This document shows, one piece after another, positions 21,483 through 29,033 of a stretch of DNA of 31,410 nt. Both the position numbers and the translations under genes were made by a program. Origin of the DNA: a virus. The stretch spans positions 1 to 31,410 of the IMG/VR virus record IMGVR_UViG_3300050821_024081. One strand, given 5' to 3'. The stretch's first letter is position 1; each line of letters begins with the position of its first letter. The notes beneath the pieces are model-generated. The model was not told where the DNA came from, made no database searches, and worked only from the letters and a program-made list of their open reading frames with translations.

Positions 21483-23408
21483 ATGGACTCCACTTACACA
21501 ATCGCTCCTGGCGACACCTTCTCCGCAATCTCGGCAAAAACCGGCGTCGGCATGAACGACCTCCTTGCCGCGAACCCGCACATCACCGACCCCAACAAGA
21601 TTTACGCGGGACAGTCCCTCACTATCCCAGGAGCGAAAACCACATCGCCCACCGGCACCACTCCAGCCGCTACGCCGATGACGCCCCCGACAATGTCTAC
21701 TGCGCCGACTACTCAACCAGCGGGCACCGGTTCAACCAGCACCAACTCTCCTCCAAGCGCAGTCCCCGATGCTTCTCAGAACGACCTTCTAGCCCAACAG
21801 CTCGGCTATAAGGACTACACCGACGCGATCACGCAGCTCACCGCGCCCCCGCCGTCCGCGACCGATTTCTACAACACCGCGTACGCATCCGCCGGATTGC
21901 CCGACATCTTGAACCAAATTGCCAGCAAGAAGGACGCTCTGAACTCCGCGCTCGGAGTCGTGAACGACAATCCCTGGTACGACGAAGCCTTTCGGAAAGG
22001 CGAGGCTGGGAGACTTCAGACCCTCGCGGATGCCGACATCAACAATTTGCAAACCAACTACAACACCCGTCTCGCCAGCGTCCACGACCTCGTAACCCAG
22101 CACACCAGCGACTCTTCGATGACCGACGCCGCGAACAAGGCCCGGCTCTCGTATCTCGAAACCCAGGCGAAGGCTAACGCTGATGCGCTTGCCGCCGGTC
22201 CGAAGACCGTCACGGGAGGCAACGGCGAAGTCTATGCATGGAATCCCACCACGCAAACCTTTGACTCGGTCATCGGGCCTAAGACCACTTATCAGGTTGT
22301 CAAAGGCAACAACGTCACGGACGCATTCGGCAACACTACGACCACGCCCGACAGAATTTTCGATCCCACGACCGGCAAGTTCGTTACCGGTGGCGGTGGC
22401 GTCTCATCGAGCGCCGGCGGAGGCGGCGGACTAACCGGGGGCAATCGCGCACCTTCCAGTGCCGCAGGCGGTACGCCTTCTGTAGGAACTGGCCCGAACA
22501 AGCTCGACTTCAACCAGTACGGGCTCCTGGCGAACACCGACCTCAATCCGAAATCATCTCTCGACATGCTTGCCCAAAAGTATCTCGACACCTACCTCAA
22601 GGACGGCACGGTCCCGACCTACACATCCTTAGGCCGTGGCATCTCACCCAGCGGTTTCGCTCAAGTAACCACTCGCGCGGCCTCCCTGTACTACCAGGCG
22701 ACCGGGAACCCGCTGCCCACTCCACAAGTAATCAAGGGCTACCAGCAGAACATCGTCAAAAACAACACCCTCGGCAACAACCTCCAGTACCAGGTTGACA
22801 CCGTGAAGGGAAATGTAGACCTCTCGCTCTCCAACATGACTAGGAACGGTTTGAACTCTTCCGGCTTCAAACCGCTGGATGACCTGATCAACAACGTGCG
22901 GGCCGCGTTCCAAGACCCGAATGTCGGACAACTCCTGGCCCAGAACACCACGATACAGAACGAGCTCGGTTCTCTCCTTGCCGTGAAGAACGCCGGAGGC
23001 ACGACCGTCTTCGACAAACTCTCCTCGGCCGGCATCATCAGCTCTGGCGATTCACCCGCCGTCATCCAACAGAAGGTCCAGGCGCTCATCCAGGAAGCCA
23101 GCATCTTCAGCGATTCCCTGGCGAACGCGAACGCCAGCCAATACAGCCAGACCGACCCGCTCCTTCAGGACGCGAACAACCCCGCGAGAGCCACCTACGC
23201 GCAGCAGCAGTCCAACCAAGCATCCGGACTCGCGCCCGAGTTCTCCGCGATCCAGTCCTACTACAGGGGCGGGAAGTTCCAGATTCCGAACCACCCCGAC
23301 ATCTCGACTCGCGAGCAGCTCATCGCCTCGCTTCAGAAGACCTATCCCAGAATGGCGCTCGCCGACATTCAAAAGGCCGTCTACAGCCAATTCCCTGACC
23401 AGAAGTAA
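21483..23408 (+). CDS. LysM-domain virion protein (641 aa)
   Basis: Residues 4-49 form a LysM domain (YTIAPGDTFSAISAKTGVGM, ending YAGQSLTIPGA), which binds peptidoglycan. A Thr/Pro-rich linker, a helical region, a Gly/Ser-rich linker (GGGGVSSSAGGGGG) and a long helical C-terminal part follow. No signal peptide or hydrolase motif is seen. An N-terminal LysM on a large phage protein without an enzyme suggests a virion part that contacts the cell wall during ejection. Its stop overlaps the next start (TAATG). Confidence 0.7.
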   Translation: MDSTYTIAPGDTFSAISAKTGVGMNDLLAANPHITDPNKIYAGQSLTIPGAKTTSPTGTTPAATPMTPPTMSTAPTTQPAGTGSTSTNSPPSAVPDASQNDLLAQQLGYKDYTDAITQLTAPPPSATDFYNTAYASAGLPDILNQIASKKDALNSALGVVNDNPWYDEAFRKGEAGRLQTLADADINNLQTNYNTRLASVHDLVTQHTSDSSMTDAANKARLSYLETQAKANADALAAGPKTVTGGNGEVYAWNPTTQTFDSVIGPKTTYQVVKGNNVTDAFGNTTTTPDRIFDPTTGKFVTGGGGVSSSAGGGGGLTGGNRAPSSAAGGTPSVGTGPNKLDFNQYGLLANTDLNPKSSLDMLAQKYLDTYLKDGTVPTYTSLGRGISPSGFAQVTTRAASLYYQATGNPLPTPQVIKGYQQNIVKNNTLGNNLQYQVDTVKGNVDLSLSNMTRNGLNSSGFKPLDDLINNVRAAFQDPNVGQLLAQNTTIQNELGSLLAVKNAGGTTVFDKLSSAGIISSGDSPAVIQQKVQALIQEASIFSDSLANANASQYSQTDPLLQDANNPARATYAQQQSNQASGLAPEFSAIQSYYRGGKFQIPNHPDISTREQLIASLQKTYPRMALADIQKAVYSQFPDQK

Positions 23409-25201
23409 TGCTCTTCGGCGACCTTCCACAACCCGCTACCGGAGCCGGACGCCCATCCACCTTCTCGCCCCAGCTCAGCCCTGGCGCTCAACCGAAAGCG
23501 GTGCTCTTCGGCGATGTTCCACAGAAGTCGGCGCCTGCACCCACGCCGTCCCAGGCAACGCCGCCCCCCGCCGGCGAGAACAACCTTTTCGGTAACACCC
23601 CGGCCGGCAAGGTCGCCAACCTCGTTACCGGGAGCGAGCAGACCTTCGGCAAAGCCTTGTCCACTGCCATTCCGTCGAATCCAATCACCGGCAAGAACGC
23701 CCCCGACACCGCAGCCGAGATCAATTCATCCGCTGACGCGAGCAAAGGTCTCCTCCTTCAGGCGATACACGCTCAGACAGACCCTGTCAAAGCCCAGCAC
23801 ATGCTCGACGCCTACCAGAAGATATGGGGCAATGTCGGGCCAGTCTCAGCAGGCGACATCAATCCCGGGTTCAACCTGACACCAAGGGAGGTCGCGGGCG
23901 CTGCGGCAGGCACCGCGCTCGACACACTCTCTGCAGGAAGCTACGGCAAAGCCGCCGAAGGAGCTGAAACCGGGAAACTCCTCGTCAAGGGAGGTGGTGC
24001 GGTCGAAGACCTCGCCGGGAAGGTTGGCATCCCTACGACCGAAAAGGCGGTTGCACCCCTAGCCGAAACGGCCGCGCGCCCCGCTCTCGGGCAAGCCCTC
24101 AAAGACATCGGGACGAAGACCGCCGCGCGAACCGCCGTCGGCGCTGCTACCGGGTACGGATACGATGTCTCCCAGAATCTCCAAGCCGGTGCTAACGGCC
24201 CTGCCGCCTTAAAACCCGGCATGGGCACGGTCCTCGGTGGAAGCGTTCCTCTCGGTATCGGTGCGCTCGAGGCCGGTGCCGCTGTCACCAGAGACATCGC
24301 CCCCCGATTCATAAACAGCCTCATCAAACCGAACGCCGCCAGCTTTTCCTACGGCAAGGATCCCGGTCGCACCGTCGCGACCATGGGCATCACCGGGAAC
24401 AATCTCGCCGATTTTGCCAACAACATCTCGAAAGCGAAGGACGACGTCGGAAGCAAAATCGGCGACATCTACTCGAACCCCGCTAACGCCGACGCGCGTA
24501 TCAACGCGACCCCCACCCTCGAAAAGCTCGATTCTGCCATCGGCGCCGCCGCGAAAGGCGGCAAGAACAACCAGGGCATCGTAACCGCCCTTCAGAACGT
24601 CAAGGACGCGCTCCTCTACGATCACACGGTGGACGGCGAAGGCAACATCGTCAAAGCTGGTACTACCCCGAAAGACCTCTCAAACCTTACGCCCCAACAA
24701 GCCTTCGATCTCAAACAGGCCATCTCCGACAAAACGCAGTTCACAGGTCGCCCCTCTGACGACAAAACCGTCAACGCAGTCCTGAAGAGCATGTACGGCG
24801 ACTTGAAGGGAAAGCTCAACGCCTCGGTTTCAACAAACAATCCTGAAATAACCACTCTTAACCAGCGCTACGCTGACCTCACCTCCGCGGCACTTGCTAC
24901 GAAAAATCGCGACGCCATCGTTCAACGCTCCAATATGGTCAGCCTCAAATCCGGCGGAGCAGGAGCAATAGCCACCGGAGCAGCCATTCTCGGAGGAGCA
25001 GCTACGATCCCCGCCGCACTTGCTGGCGTCACGGCCGCAGCTCTAGAACAAGCCATGGAAACAACCGCGGTCAAGTCGAGAGTCGCGGCATGGCTCGGCA
25101 GCGAATCGCCCAGCGTTGTCACAAAGGTCCTCCAGCAAAATCCGGCCATCAAGACCGTGCTTTACCGAGCCCTACCGAAATTCGCCAGCCAGCTTCGCTA
25201 G
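23408..25201 (+). CDS. Large ejection/pilot-type virion protein (597 aa)
   Basis: The protein begins with LFGDLPQ, repeated as LFGDVPQ (33-39) and LFGNTP (60-65), separated by Pro-rich linkers. The central part is helical with Gly/Ala-rich stretches, and near the C-terminus lies a long Gly/Ala hydrophobic segment (GAIATGAAILGGAATI, then PAALAGVTAAALEQ) able to enter membranes. This architecture fits internal ejection proteins of short-tailed phages. The N-terminal LFGD repeats may be docking peptides. No enzymatic motif. Confidence 0.6.
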   Translation: MLFGDLPQPATGAGRPSTFSPQLSPGAQPKAVLFGDVPQKSAPAPTPSQATPPPAGENNLFGNTPAGKVANLVTGSEQTFGKALSTAIPSNPITGKNAPDTAAEINSSADASKGLLLQAIHAQTDPVKAQHMLDAYQKIWGNVGPVSAGDINPGFNLTPREVAGAAAGTALDTLSAGSYGKAAEGAETGKLLVKGGGAVEDLAGKVGIPTTEKAVAPLAETAARPALGQALKDIGTKTAARTAVGAATGYGYDVSQNLQAGANGPAALKPGMGTVLGGSVPLGIGALEAGAAVTRDIAPRFINSLIKPNAASFSYGKDPGRTVATMGITGNNLADFANNISKAKDDVGSKIGDIYSNPANADARINATPTLEKLDSAIGAAAKGGKNNQGIVTALQNVKDALLYDHTVDGEGNIVKAGTTPKDLSNLTPQQAFDLKQAISDKTQFTGRPSDDKTVNAVLKSMYGDLKGKLNASVSTNNPEITTLNQRYADLTSAALATKNRDAIVQRSNMVSLKSGGAGAIATGAAILGGAATIPAALAGVTAAALEQAMETTAVKSRVAAWLGSESPSVVTKVLQQNPAIKTVLYRALPKFASQLR

Positions 25202-25269
25202 CCGTTCTGATTCATGAGAAGCGCTACCGGGACACCCACGACCAACACCACGACAATGAATAGCGTCAT
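25198..25269 (-). CDS. Antisense 23-aa hydrophobic peptide, possibly leaderless
   Basis: On the - strand an ATG at 25269 opens a 24-codon frame, mostly hydrophobic (MTLFIVVVLVVGVPVALLMN, then QNG), ending at a TAG that overlaps the stop of the pilot gene. A TTGACA-N16-TACGGT element ends seven bases before the ATG, the geometry of a leaderless mRNA and the same as for the HNH gene at 6279. It could be a single-span membrane peptide. Its very small size keeps confidence low. Confidence 0.35.
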   Translation of the reverse strand: MTLFIVVVLVVGVPVALLMNQNG

Positions 25270-25275
25270 GTCCTC

Positions 25276-25303
25276 ACCGTACGCCAACTTATGCACTTGT
25301 CAA
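25276..25303 (-). promoter_or_regulatory. Putative leftward promoter
   Basis: On the - strand, a perfect TTGACA (25303-25298) is followed after 16 bases by TACGGT (25281-25276). It would transcribe the 23-aa peptide and then run antisense into the pilot-protein gene. Confidence 0.45.
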
Positions 25304-25330
25304 CCCCGCCACATCATCCATTCTTAATAC

Positions 25331-26188
25331 ATGCCCGCTGTAGACCTCGATCTCAACCTAGGAGCCCTCGAATCCACTGATCCCCGGAATATCCCGCTCG
25401 GTGCTGTTCAGCCTCCTGTGCCCTTTCCTGCTACTTCCCGCCTCGATGTCTCCGCCGTACCCACCTACTACCAAAACGGCCAGCCTGCGTGCGGCGGCCA
25501 TGCAGGAGCGTGGTTCAAGTCCTACCTTGACTTCCTGAACCTGCAGCTTGCCATCGCGCGTTCGCCCCGTTTCATCTACGACATCTGCAAGCGCGACGAT
25601 GGCGTACCGAACGACGACGGCACGACCCTCAACGCCATCTTCAAGTGTCTCCGCGACCAGGGCGCTCCACAACTCGCGCTGTATCCGAACGACATCCATC
25701 TCGCGAAGCCCGTCTATCGTGACGCGTCACAAATCCCCGCGAACGCTTTCGCTGACGCCGCTTTAAACAAGACCGGCCCGTGGGCCTTTCTCTCCGACTT
25801 GTCATTCGATGGAGTACGCCGCGCCGCCTGGCAGAACCAGGCCGTCATCCTCCTCATCTACTGCGACGACGGTTTTTTCGGGACGAACACGCCTACTTTC
25901 ACGACCAAGAAGTACGGACACTTCGTCGTTGCCATCCCCAACTACGACGACAACGCGATCACCATCATTGATTCGACCGAACCTACCTCCGCGTTCGCAC
26001 GCAAGTCCATTCCCCGTTCCGCATTCGATCAAGGCTTCGTCCGTCAGGCCGCAACCGCCGTAGATGTTCCGAACTGGAAACTCCGTGGCCTCACCTCGCA
26101 ATCCGCGGTCGTGCGCTGGATTACCCTGACACTCGCCTCCCTCCACTCCGCGCTCGCCGCAAAGGTCGCAACTCCATCCAACCCATGA
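25331..26188 (+). CDS. Papain-like (C1) cysteine peptidase
   Basis: The 285-aa protein has the papain-fold active-site pattern: Gln48 (oxyanion) six residues before Cys54 in QNGQPACGGHA, His197 in YGHFVVAIPNYDD, and Asp214 in TIIDS where papains usually have Asn. It lacks a clear signal peptide and propeptide. It precedes a holin-like gene with ATGA coupling, so it may cut cell-wall peptides in lysis or be a virion-associated or host-directed protease. Confidence 0.75.
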   Translation: MPAVDLDLNLGALESTDPRNIPLGAVQPPVPFPATSRLDVSAVPTYYQNGQPACGGHAGAWFKSYLDFLNLQLAIARSPRFIYDICKRDDGVPNDDGTTLNAIFKCLRDQGAPQLALYPNDIHLAKPVYRDASQIPANAFADAALNKTGPWAFLSDLSFDGVRRAAWQNQAVILLIYCDDGFFGTNTPTFTTKKYGHFVVAIPNYDDNAITIIDSTEPTSAFARKSIPRSAFDQGFVRQAATAVDVPNWKLRGLTSQSAVVRWITLTLASLHSALAAKVATPSNP

Positions 26189-26508
26189 TTGCAACCATCC
26201 TCGCGTTCCTCGGCTCTGGCGTGGGCACCGCGTTCATCACCGAGGCTCTCTCCTGGCTGAATAAGAAGCTCGCGGGCACGCCCCTCGACGGCGCCGCACC
26301 GTTCCTTTTCTCATTCGCGGCCGCGTTTCTGATGGCGACCATCCAAATCGCTGTCACCGGCGTAAGCACGCCTCATAGCGTCCACGACATTCTTGTCATC
26401 GCCGGAGCCGTCTGGATCGCGTCCCAAGCCTTCTTCCAGCTCGTCATGAAGCAGGTCGACGCTATTCACGTCACGCCTTCCGCCGACCCCTCCCAGCCGC
26501 TCGCCTAG
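26185..26508 (+). CDS. Holin-like membrane protein (107 aa)
   Basis: Three hydrophobic stretches are visible (IATILAFLGSGVGTAFI, FLFSFAAAFLMATIQIAV, ILVIAGAVWIASQAFFQLV), with a charged loop (NKKLAG) and a polar C-terminal tail. Size and layout match class I-type holins. It is coupled to the peptidase gene (ATGA) and followed by a large RNA hairpin. A holin would form the membrane hole that triggers lysis. Confidence 0.65.
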   Translation: MIATILAFLGSGVGTAFITEALSWLNKKLAGTPLDGAAPFLFSFAAAFLMATIQIAVTGVSTPHSVHDILVIAGAVWIASQAFFQLVMKQVDAIHVTPSADPSQPLA

Positions 26509-26512
26509 CTCC

Positions 26513-26557
26513 CTGACGGTCTGCGCCGCCGACCTCGCCGGTAGGCGCAGCGGTCAG
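26513..26557 (+). terminator. Large stem-loop after the holin-like gene
   Basis: CTGAC/GTCAG forms the base and CTGCGCC/GGCGCAG the upper stem, with a further CCG/CGG pairing in the loop. No T-tract follows, so this is a terminator only in part, or an RNA element controlling the next genes, which are unusual in having strong Shine-Dalgarno sites. Confidence 0.45.
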
Positions 26558-26611
26558 CGAACTCCCTCGCTGGGCACCCCCAAAACCGAATACGAAAGGA
26601 GGACTCCGCTC

Positions 26612-26695
26612 GTGCGAATCCATTTCGACGAGTTCCGCGCCGCGTTTCTCATCCTCGCCCTTCTCTACCTCGCCGCCGCGATTGGAGGCGGATGA
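26612..26695 (+). CDS. Tiny membrane peptide (27 aa, GTG start)
   Basis: AAAGGAGG at 26595-26602 lies nine bases before a GTG that opens 27 codons: a short charged start (RIHFDEFR) and one hydrophobic helix (AAFLILALLYLAAAIGGG). Its TGA overlaps the next ATG (TGATG). The strong ribosome site and the coupling make it very likely translated. It could regulate the holin or act as a small lysis protein; no direct evidence. Confidence 0.6.
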   Translation: MRIHFDEFRAAFLILALLYLAAAIGGG

Positions 26696-27015
26696 TGCTC
26701 TTCAAGCACTCGTCCGGCCTCTCTTTCACCCGAAGCGTGAACGGCCTCACCCAGACCCACGGCCTCTACTGGCTCCTCGACTTCATCGCGGCCCAACAGA
26801 AGCGCATCAAAAAGAAATCGCGCTTCAAGGTCCAGCGTTGGGTCCATAAGGTCCAGTTCCGGCGAGCAACGATCTACTGCTACGCGGGCGATTCTGACGA
26901 CGACCCGCTCGTCTTTCCGCAAGGCATCTACTCCGCCGTCACTGAACCCGTCATCACTCTCTACCTCGAAGACGGCGTGCTCAAAACCCAGGAGGACCGT
27001 GATGCTCCGGTTTGA
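26695..27015 (+). CDS. DUF6876-like protein (106 aa)
   Basis: I chose the second of two tandem ATGs, six bases after GGAGG (26684-26688). The sequence GLYWLLDFIAAQQKR, a WVHKVQFRRATIYCYAGD-like beta region and the end ITLYLEDGVL match the pattern I know for DUF6876, a small family of unknown function common in phages and mobile elements. It is coupled to the tiny membrane gene and overlaps the next gene. Confidence 0.7.
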   Translation: MLFKHSSGLSFTRSVNGLTQTHGLYWLLDFIAAQQKRIKKKSRFKVQRWVHKVQFRRATIYCYAGDSDDDPLVFPQGIYSAVTEPVITLYLEDGVLKTQEDRDAPV

Positions 27016-27340
27016 ACGCTATCTCCACTCTCGCTTCTGGGCTGTCTACTCCGGTAAGGAGCTGATTGCGGTCTGTGTCTACAAACGCGGCGCACAGGCC
27101 ATCATCAACTTCTGCACCACTGGTGATCCGCTCACCGGCCCCTTCGACCTCAAACCGCTACGCAAACGAAAGGAGTGTCCCACTTGTTCAACTACAACCG
27201 CGTCACCGTCACCGGCTACCTCGGCAAAGACCCCGAAACCGCTCCCGCTGGAGCAACTACCGTTACTAAGTTCTCCATCGCCGTCACCGACCGCTGGAAG
27301 GATTCTGCAGGTGAACGACAGGAGCGCACCAACTGGCTGA
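27002..27340 (+). CDS. Small hypothetical protein overlapping SSB
   Basis: AGGAGG at 26990-26995 lies six bases before the ATG at 27002. The first 55-60 residues (MLRFERYLHSRFWAVYSGKE, then LIAVCVYKRGA) look like a real small protein. The frame then runs on for 157 bases inside the SSB gene, giving a low-complexity Ser/Pro/Thr tail that is probably only an out-of-frame reading. Either the protein truly has this tail, or a stop was lost. Function unknown. Confidence 0.55.
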   Translation: MLRFERYLHSRFWAVYSGKELIAVCVYKRGAQAIINFCTTGDPLTGPFDLKPLRKRKECPTCSTTTASPSPATSAKTPKPLPLEQLPLLSSPSPSPTAGRILQVNDRSAPTG

Positions 27341-27576
27341 ATGTCGTCGTCTGGAACGGCAACGGCGAGAACGCTTCCCAGTTCCTCCACAAGGGCAGCC
27401 ACGTTCTCATCGAGGGTTCGCTCCGAACCTCCGAGTGGGAGGACAAGGCCTCCGGTCAGAAGCGCTGGGCCGTCGAAATCCACGCCTCCCAGGTCATCTT
27501 CCTCGACAAGAAGCCGGAGGACACGCAGCAGCGCCTTCCCGCAGCCACCTCCACCCGCAAGAAGAAGGCCCCATGA
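27184..27576 (+). CDS. ssb: Single-stranded DNA-binding protein
   Basis: The 130-aa protein has the SSB OB-fold: NRVTVTGYLGKDPET, TKFSIAVTDRW, RTNWLNVVVWNG, KGSHVLIEGSLRTSEWEDK, then a strand AVEIHASQVIFLD. The C-terminus is basic (TRKKKAP) and lacks the acidic DDDIPF-type tip of host SSBs, so it probably does not recruit the usual SSB partners. I chose TTG at 27184, eight bases after AAAGGAG (27169-27175); the GTG at 27175 overlaps that site. It protects ssDNA in replication and recombination. Confidence 0.9.
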   Translation: MFNYNRVTVTGYLGKDPETAPAGATTVTKFSIAVTDRWKDSAGERQERTNWLNVVVWNGNGENASQFLHKGSHVLIEGSLRTSEWEDKASGQKRWAVEIHASQVIFLDKKPEDTQQRLPAATSTRKKKAP

Positions 27577-27788
27577 GGCTCGACCACCGGGTGACCATCT
27601 GCACCTGCGGAGACCAGAAGCGCGACCACCTGAACACCAAGTCTGTCCCCGCTGGTCCCTGCCGATTCTGCCCCTGCACCGCCTTCACGCCCGAAGCCAT
27701 ATGCAAGTGTTCGCATGGCTTCAAAGCGCACCGAAAAGGCGCATGCCATGAATGCGGGAGGCTTTGCCCCGCGTTTCGCCCCATCTGA
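27573..27788 (+). CDS. Cys-rich zinc-binding protein (71 aa)
   Basis: The ATG overlaps the SSB stop (ATGA). The protein holds about ten Cys in pairs: CTC, CRFCPC, CKCSHG with a nearby His, then CHECGRLC. This could bind two zinc ions. Small proteins of this pattern with CSH.. and CxxC are common in actinophages and other GC-rich phages. Role unknown; coupling with SSB suggests DNA work. Confidence 0.65.
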   Translation: MRLDHRVTICTCGDQKRDHLNTKSVPAGPCRFCPCTAFTPEAICKCSHGFKAHRKGACHECGRLCPAFRPI

Positions 27789-27794
27789 CGAATT

Positions 27795-27824
27795 GCCGCG
27801 TATCGGAGTAATTCTTTACGCGGC
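27795..27824. terminator. Terminator between convergent genes
   Basis: GCCGCGTA and TACGCGGC form a perfect eight-base stem with a 14-base loop. On the + strand TTTCATTT follows, a moderate U-rich tail for the SSB transcript. The right arm overlaps the stop codon of the leftward HNH gene. Confidence 0.6.
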
Positions 27825-28334
27825 TTTCATTTCGCCCGGAAAGTTAAGCCGCGCGAACTCGCCTTGAATTTTGACCGCCAACTTGTCGTATGCTTTCGCA
27901 GCCTCCACTGGATTCTTGAATGCTCCACCGTAGTAAACCTTTCTCTTCCCACCTTCACCCTTTGCCACGGCCACCTGCCAAGACTGCTTCTGCTCGGACC
28001 ACTGCACGCCCTTGTATCCGCTCCGACTATTCTTGTTTACACGTCTGTTCAACATGTTCTCTTGGTGCGTACAAACTCGCAGATTCATTCTCCGATTGTC
28101 CAGGCCGTTGCCGTTAATATGGTCCACCACCATGCCCATCGGCGCCTGCATCAAAAACTGGCCCATCGTCACTGAATGTATGCCACCGCACTGCAATACG
28201 AAGTTGTGTCGTGCATAGCCGCTATCGCGCTCATCCCGACCCGGCTTATATGTCCATTTATATGCGTTCACCATCGCATAATCGCTACTGTCCACTATCG
28301 CCCGCGCTCCCCTCGTTAGTGTGATGTACTTCAT
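27816..28334 (-). CDS. HNH-AP2 homing endonuclease
   Basis: I chose the ATG at 28334 (GGAAAC just before it) over the ATG at 28403, whose extra 23 residues do not look conserved. The 172-aa protein has an HNH core (VVDHINGNGLDNRRMNLRVC, then THQEN) and a C-terminal AP2 DNA-binding domain (about residues 105-165, SGYKGVQWSEQKQSWQV, AAKAYDKLAVKI). This pair defines a common family of phage homing endonucleases that spread by cutting unoccupied sites. It points against its neighbours, as a self-contained insertion would. Confidence 0.9.
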   Translation of the reverse strand: MKYITLTRGARAIVDSSDYAMVNAYKWTYKPGRDERDSGYARHNFVLQCGGIHSVTMGQFLMQAPMGMVVDHINGNGLDNRRMNLRVCTHQENMLNRRVNKNSRSGYKGVQWSEQKQSWQVAVAKGEGGKRKVYYGGAFKNPVEAAKAYDKLAVKIQGEFARLNFPGEMKAA

Positions 28335-28625
28335 GTTTCCATTATGAACCACACACCAACGCACACAAGTGCGCACCTCTGGATAACTTGTTATGCTTAC
28401 CACCAGATACTCCGCCGTCCACTCACCGGGCTATTAGCCCAGAAAGGAGAACCGACCGCGCGGAAGTTCCCTGAGCCCCTCAAAGGCTGACAGTTCATTC
28501 CAGACCTCGCTTTCGGCGGGTCTCTGTCTTGTGCAGAACCCCGGCTTGACCTCTCCCGCACCCGTTTCATACTTACGAGGCTCCTTCCGAGACGCCTCTG
28601 CCGAGCCGGGGAGAACCGGCACCCG
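28335..28625. other. Non-coding gap upstream of the lysozyme-like gene
   Basis: No supported gene lies here. It contains a small hairpin (GGGCT, ATT, AGCCC at 28428-28440), a promoter-like element (28546-28573) and a weak DnaA-box relative on the - strand (28378-28386). A long - strand frame that crosses the region has no gene-like features. Confidence 0.5.
28546..28573 (+). promoter_or_regulatory. Putative promoter of the lysozyme-like gene
   Basis: TTGACC (28546-28551), 16 bases, then CATACT (28568-28573). It shares CTCCCGCACC after the -35 with the promoter-like element at 20684. The expected leader to the ATG at 28626 is about 45 bases. Confidence 0.45.
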
Positions 28626-29033
28626 ATGCACCCCTGCATCAAAATCCTCTTCGTGAGCGCGCTAGTAATCGCCTCCCTCGGGATGAACGCAACGACCGCG
28701 AAGACTTCAAATGAATCAACGCTCACAGTTACCCAGCCCGACGCTCTCGACCTCTACATCGAGCAGCTTCGCTTTGCGGAGAGCTCCGGGCACGACGACA
28801 TCGTGATCATCGATACCAATGGGAAGAAGAGCTATGGCTGTCTTCAGTTTCAGGAGGCCACCTTCAGGCGATCCGCGGCGAAATATCATGTTGAAGGGGA
28901 CATCCTCGACTGCGCCACCCAGCGACACCTTGCACGCGCCATCCTTGCCAATGAGCGCGAAGGGTGGCGTAATTGGTTTACCTCGGTTATCACGAAGGGT
29001 TTGGGCCTCCCGCCGCACGAACTGACTTCCTAA
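28626..29033 (+). CDS. Exported lysozyme/transglycosylase-like protein
   Basis: The 135-aa protein has an N-terminal signal-like segment (residues 4-22, CIKILFVSALVIASLG) and then a lytic-transglycosylase-type core: Glu52 in LRFAESSGHDD, and YGCLQFQEATF at 70-80, the G-x-LQF turn of the SLT/goose lysozyme fold. Glu52 is the expected catalytic acid. The domain is short, like minimal phage lysozymes. With a signal it would reach the periplasm without a holin; it may be the main endolysin. Confidence 0.75.
   Translation: MHPCIKILFVSALVIASLGMNATTAKTSNESTLTVTQPDALDLYIEQLRFAESSGHDDIVIIDTNGKKSYGCLQFQEATFRRSAAKYHVEGDILDCATQRHLARAILANEREGWRNWFTSVITKGLGLPPHELTS

Noticed and set aside
28397-28726. 109-codon - strand frame in the gap before the lysozyme-like gene
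   Set aside because: Arg/Ser-rich product without pattern; it overlaps the start of a supported + strand gene and its promoter.
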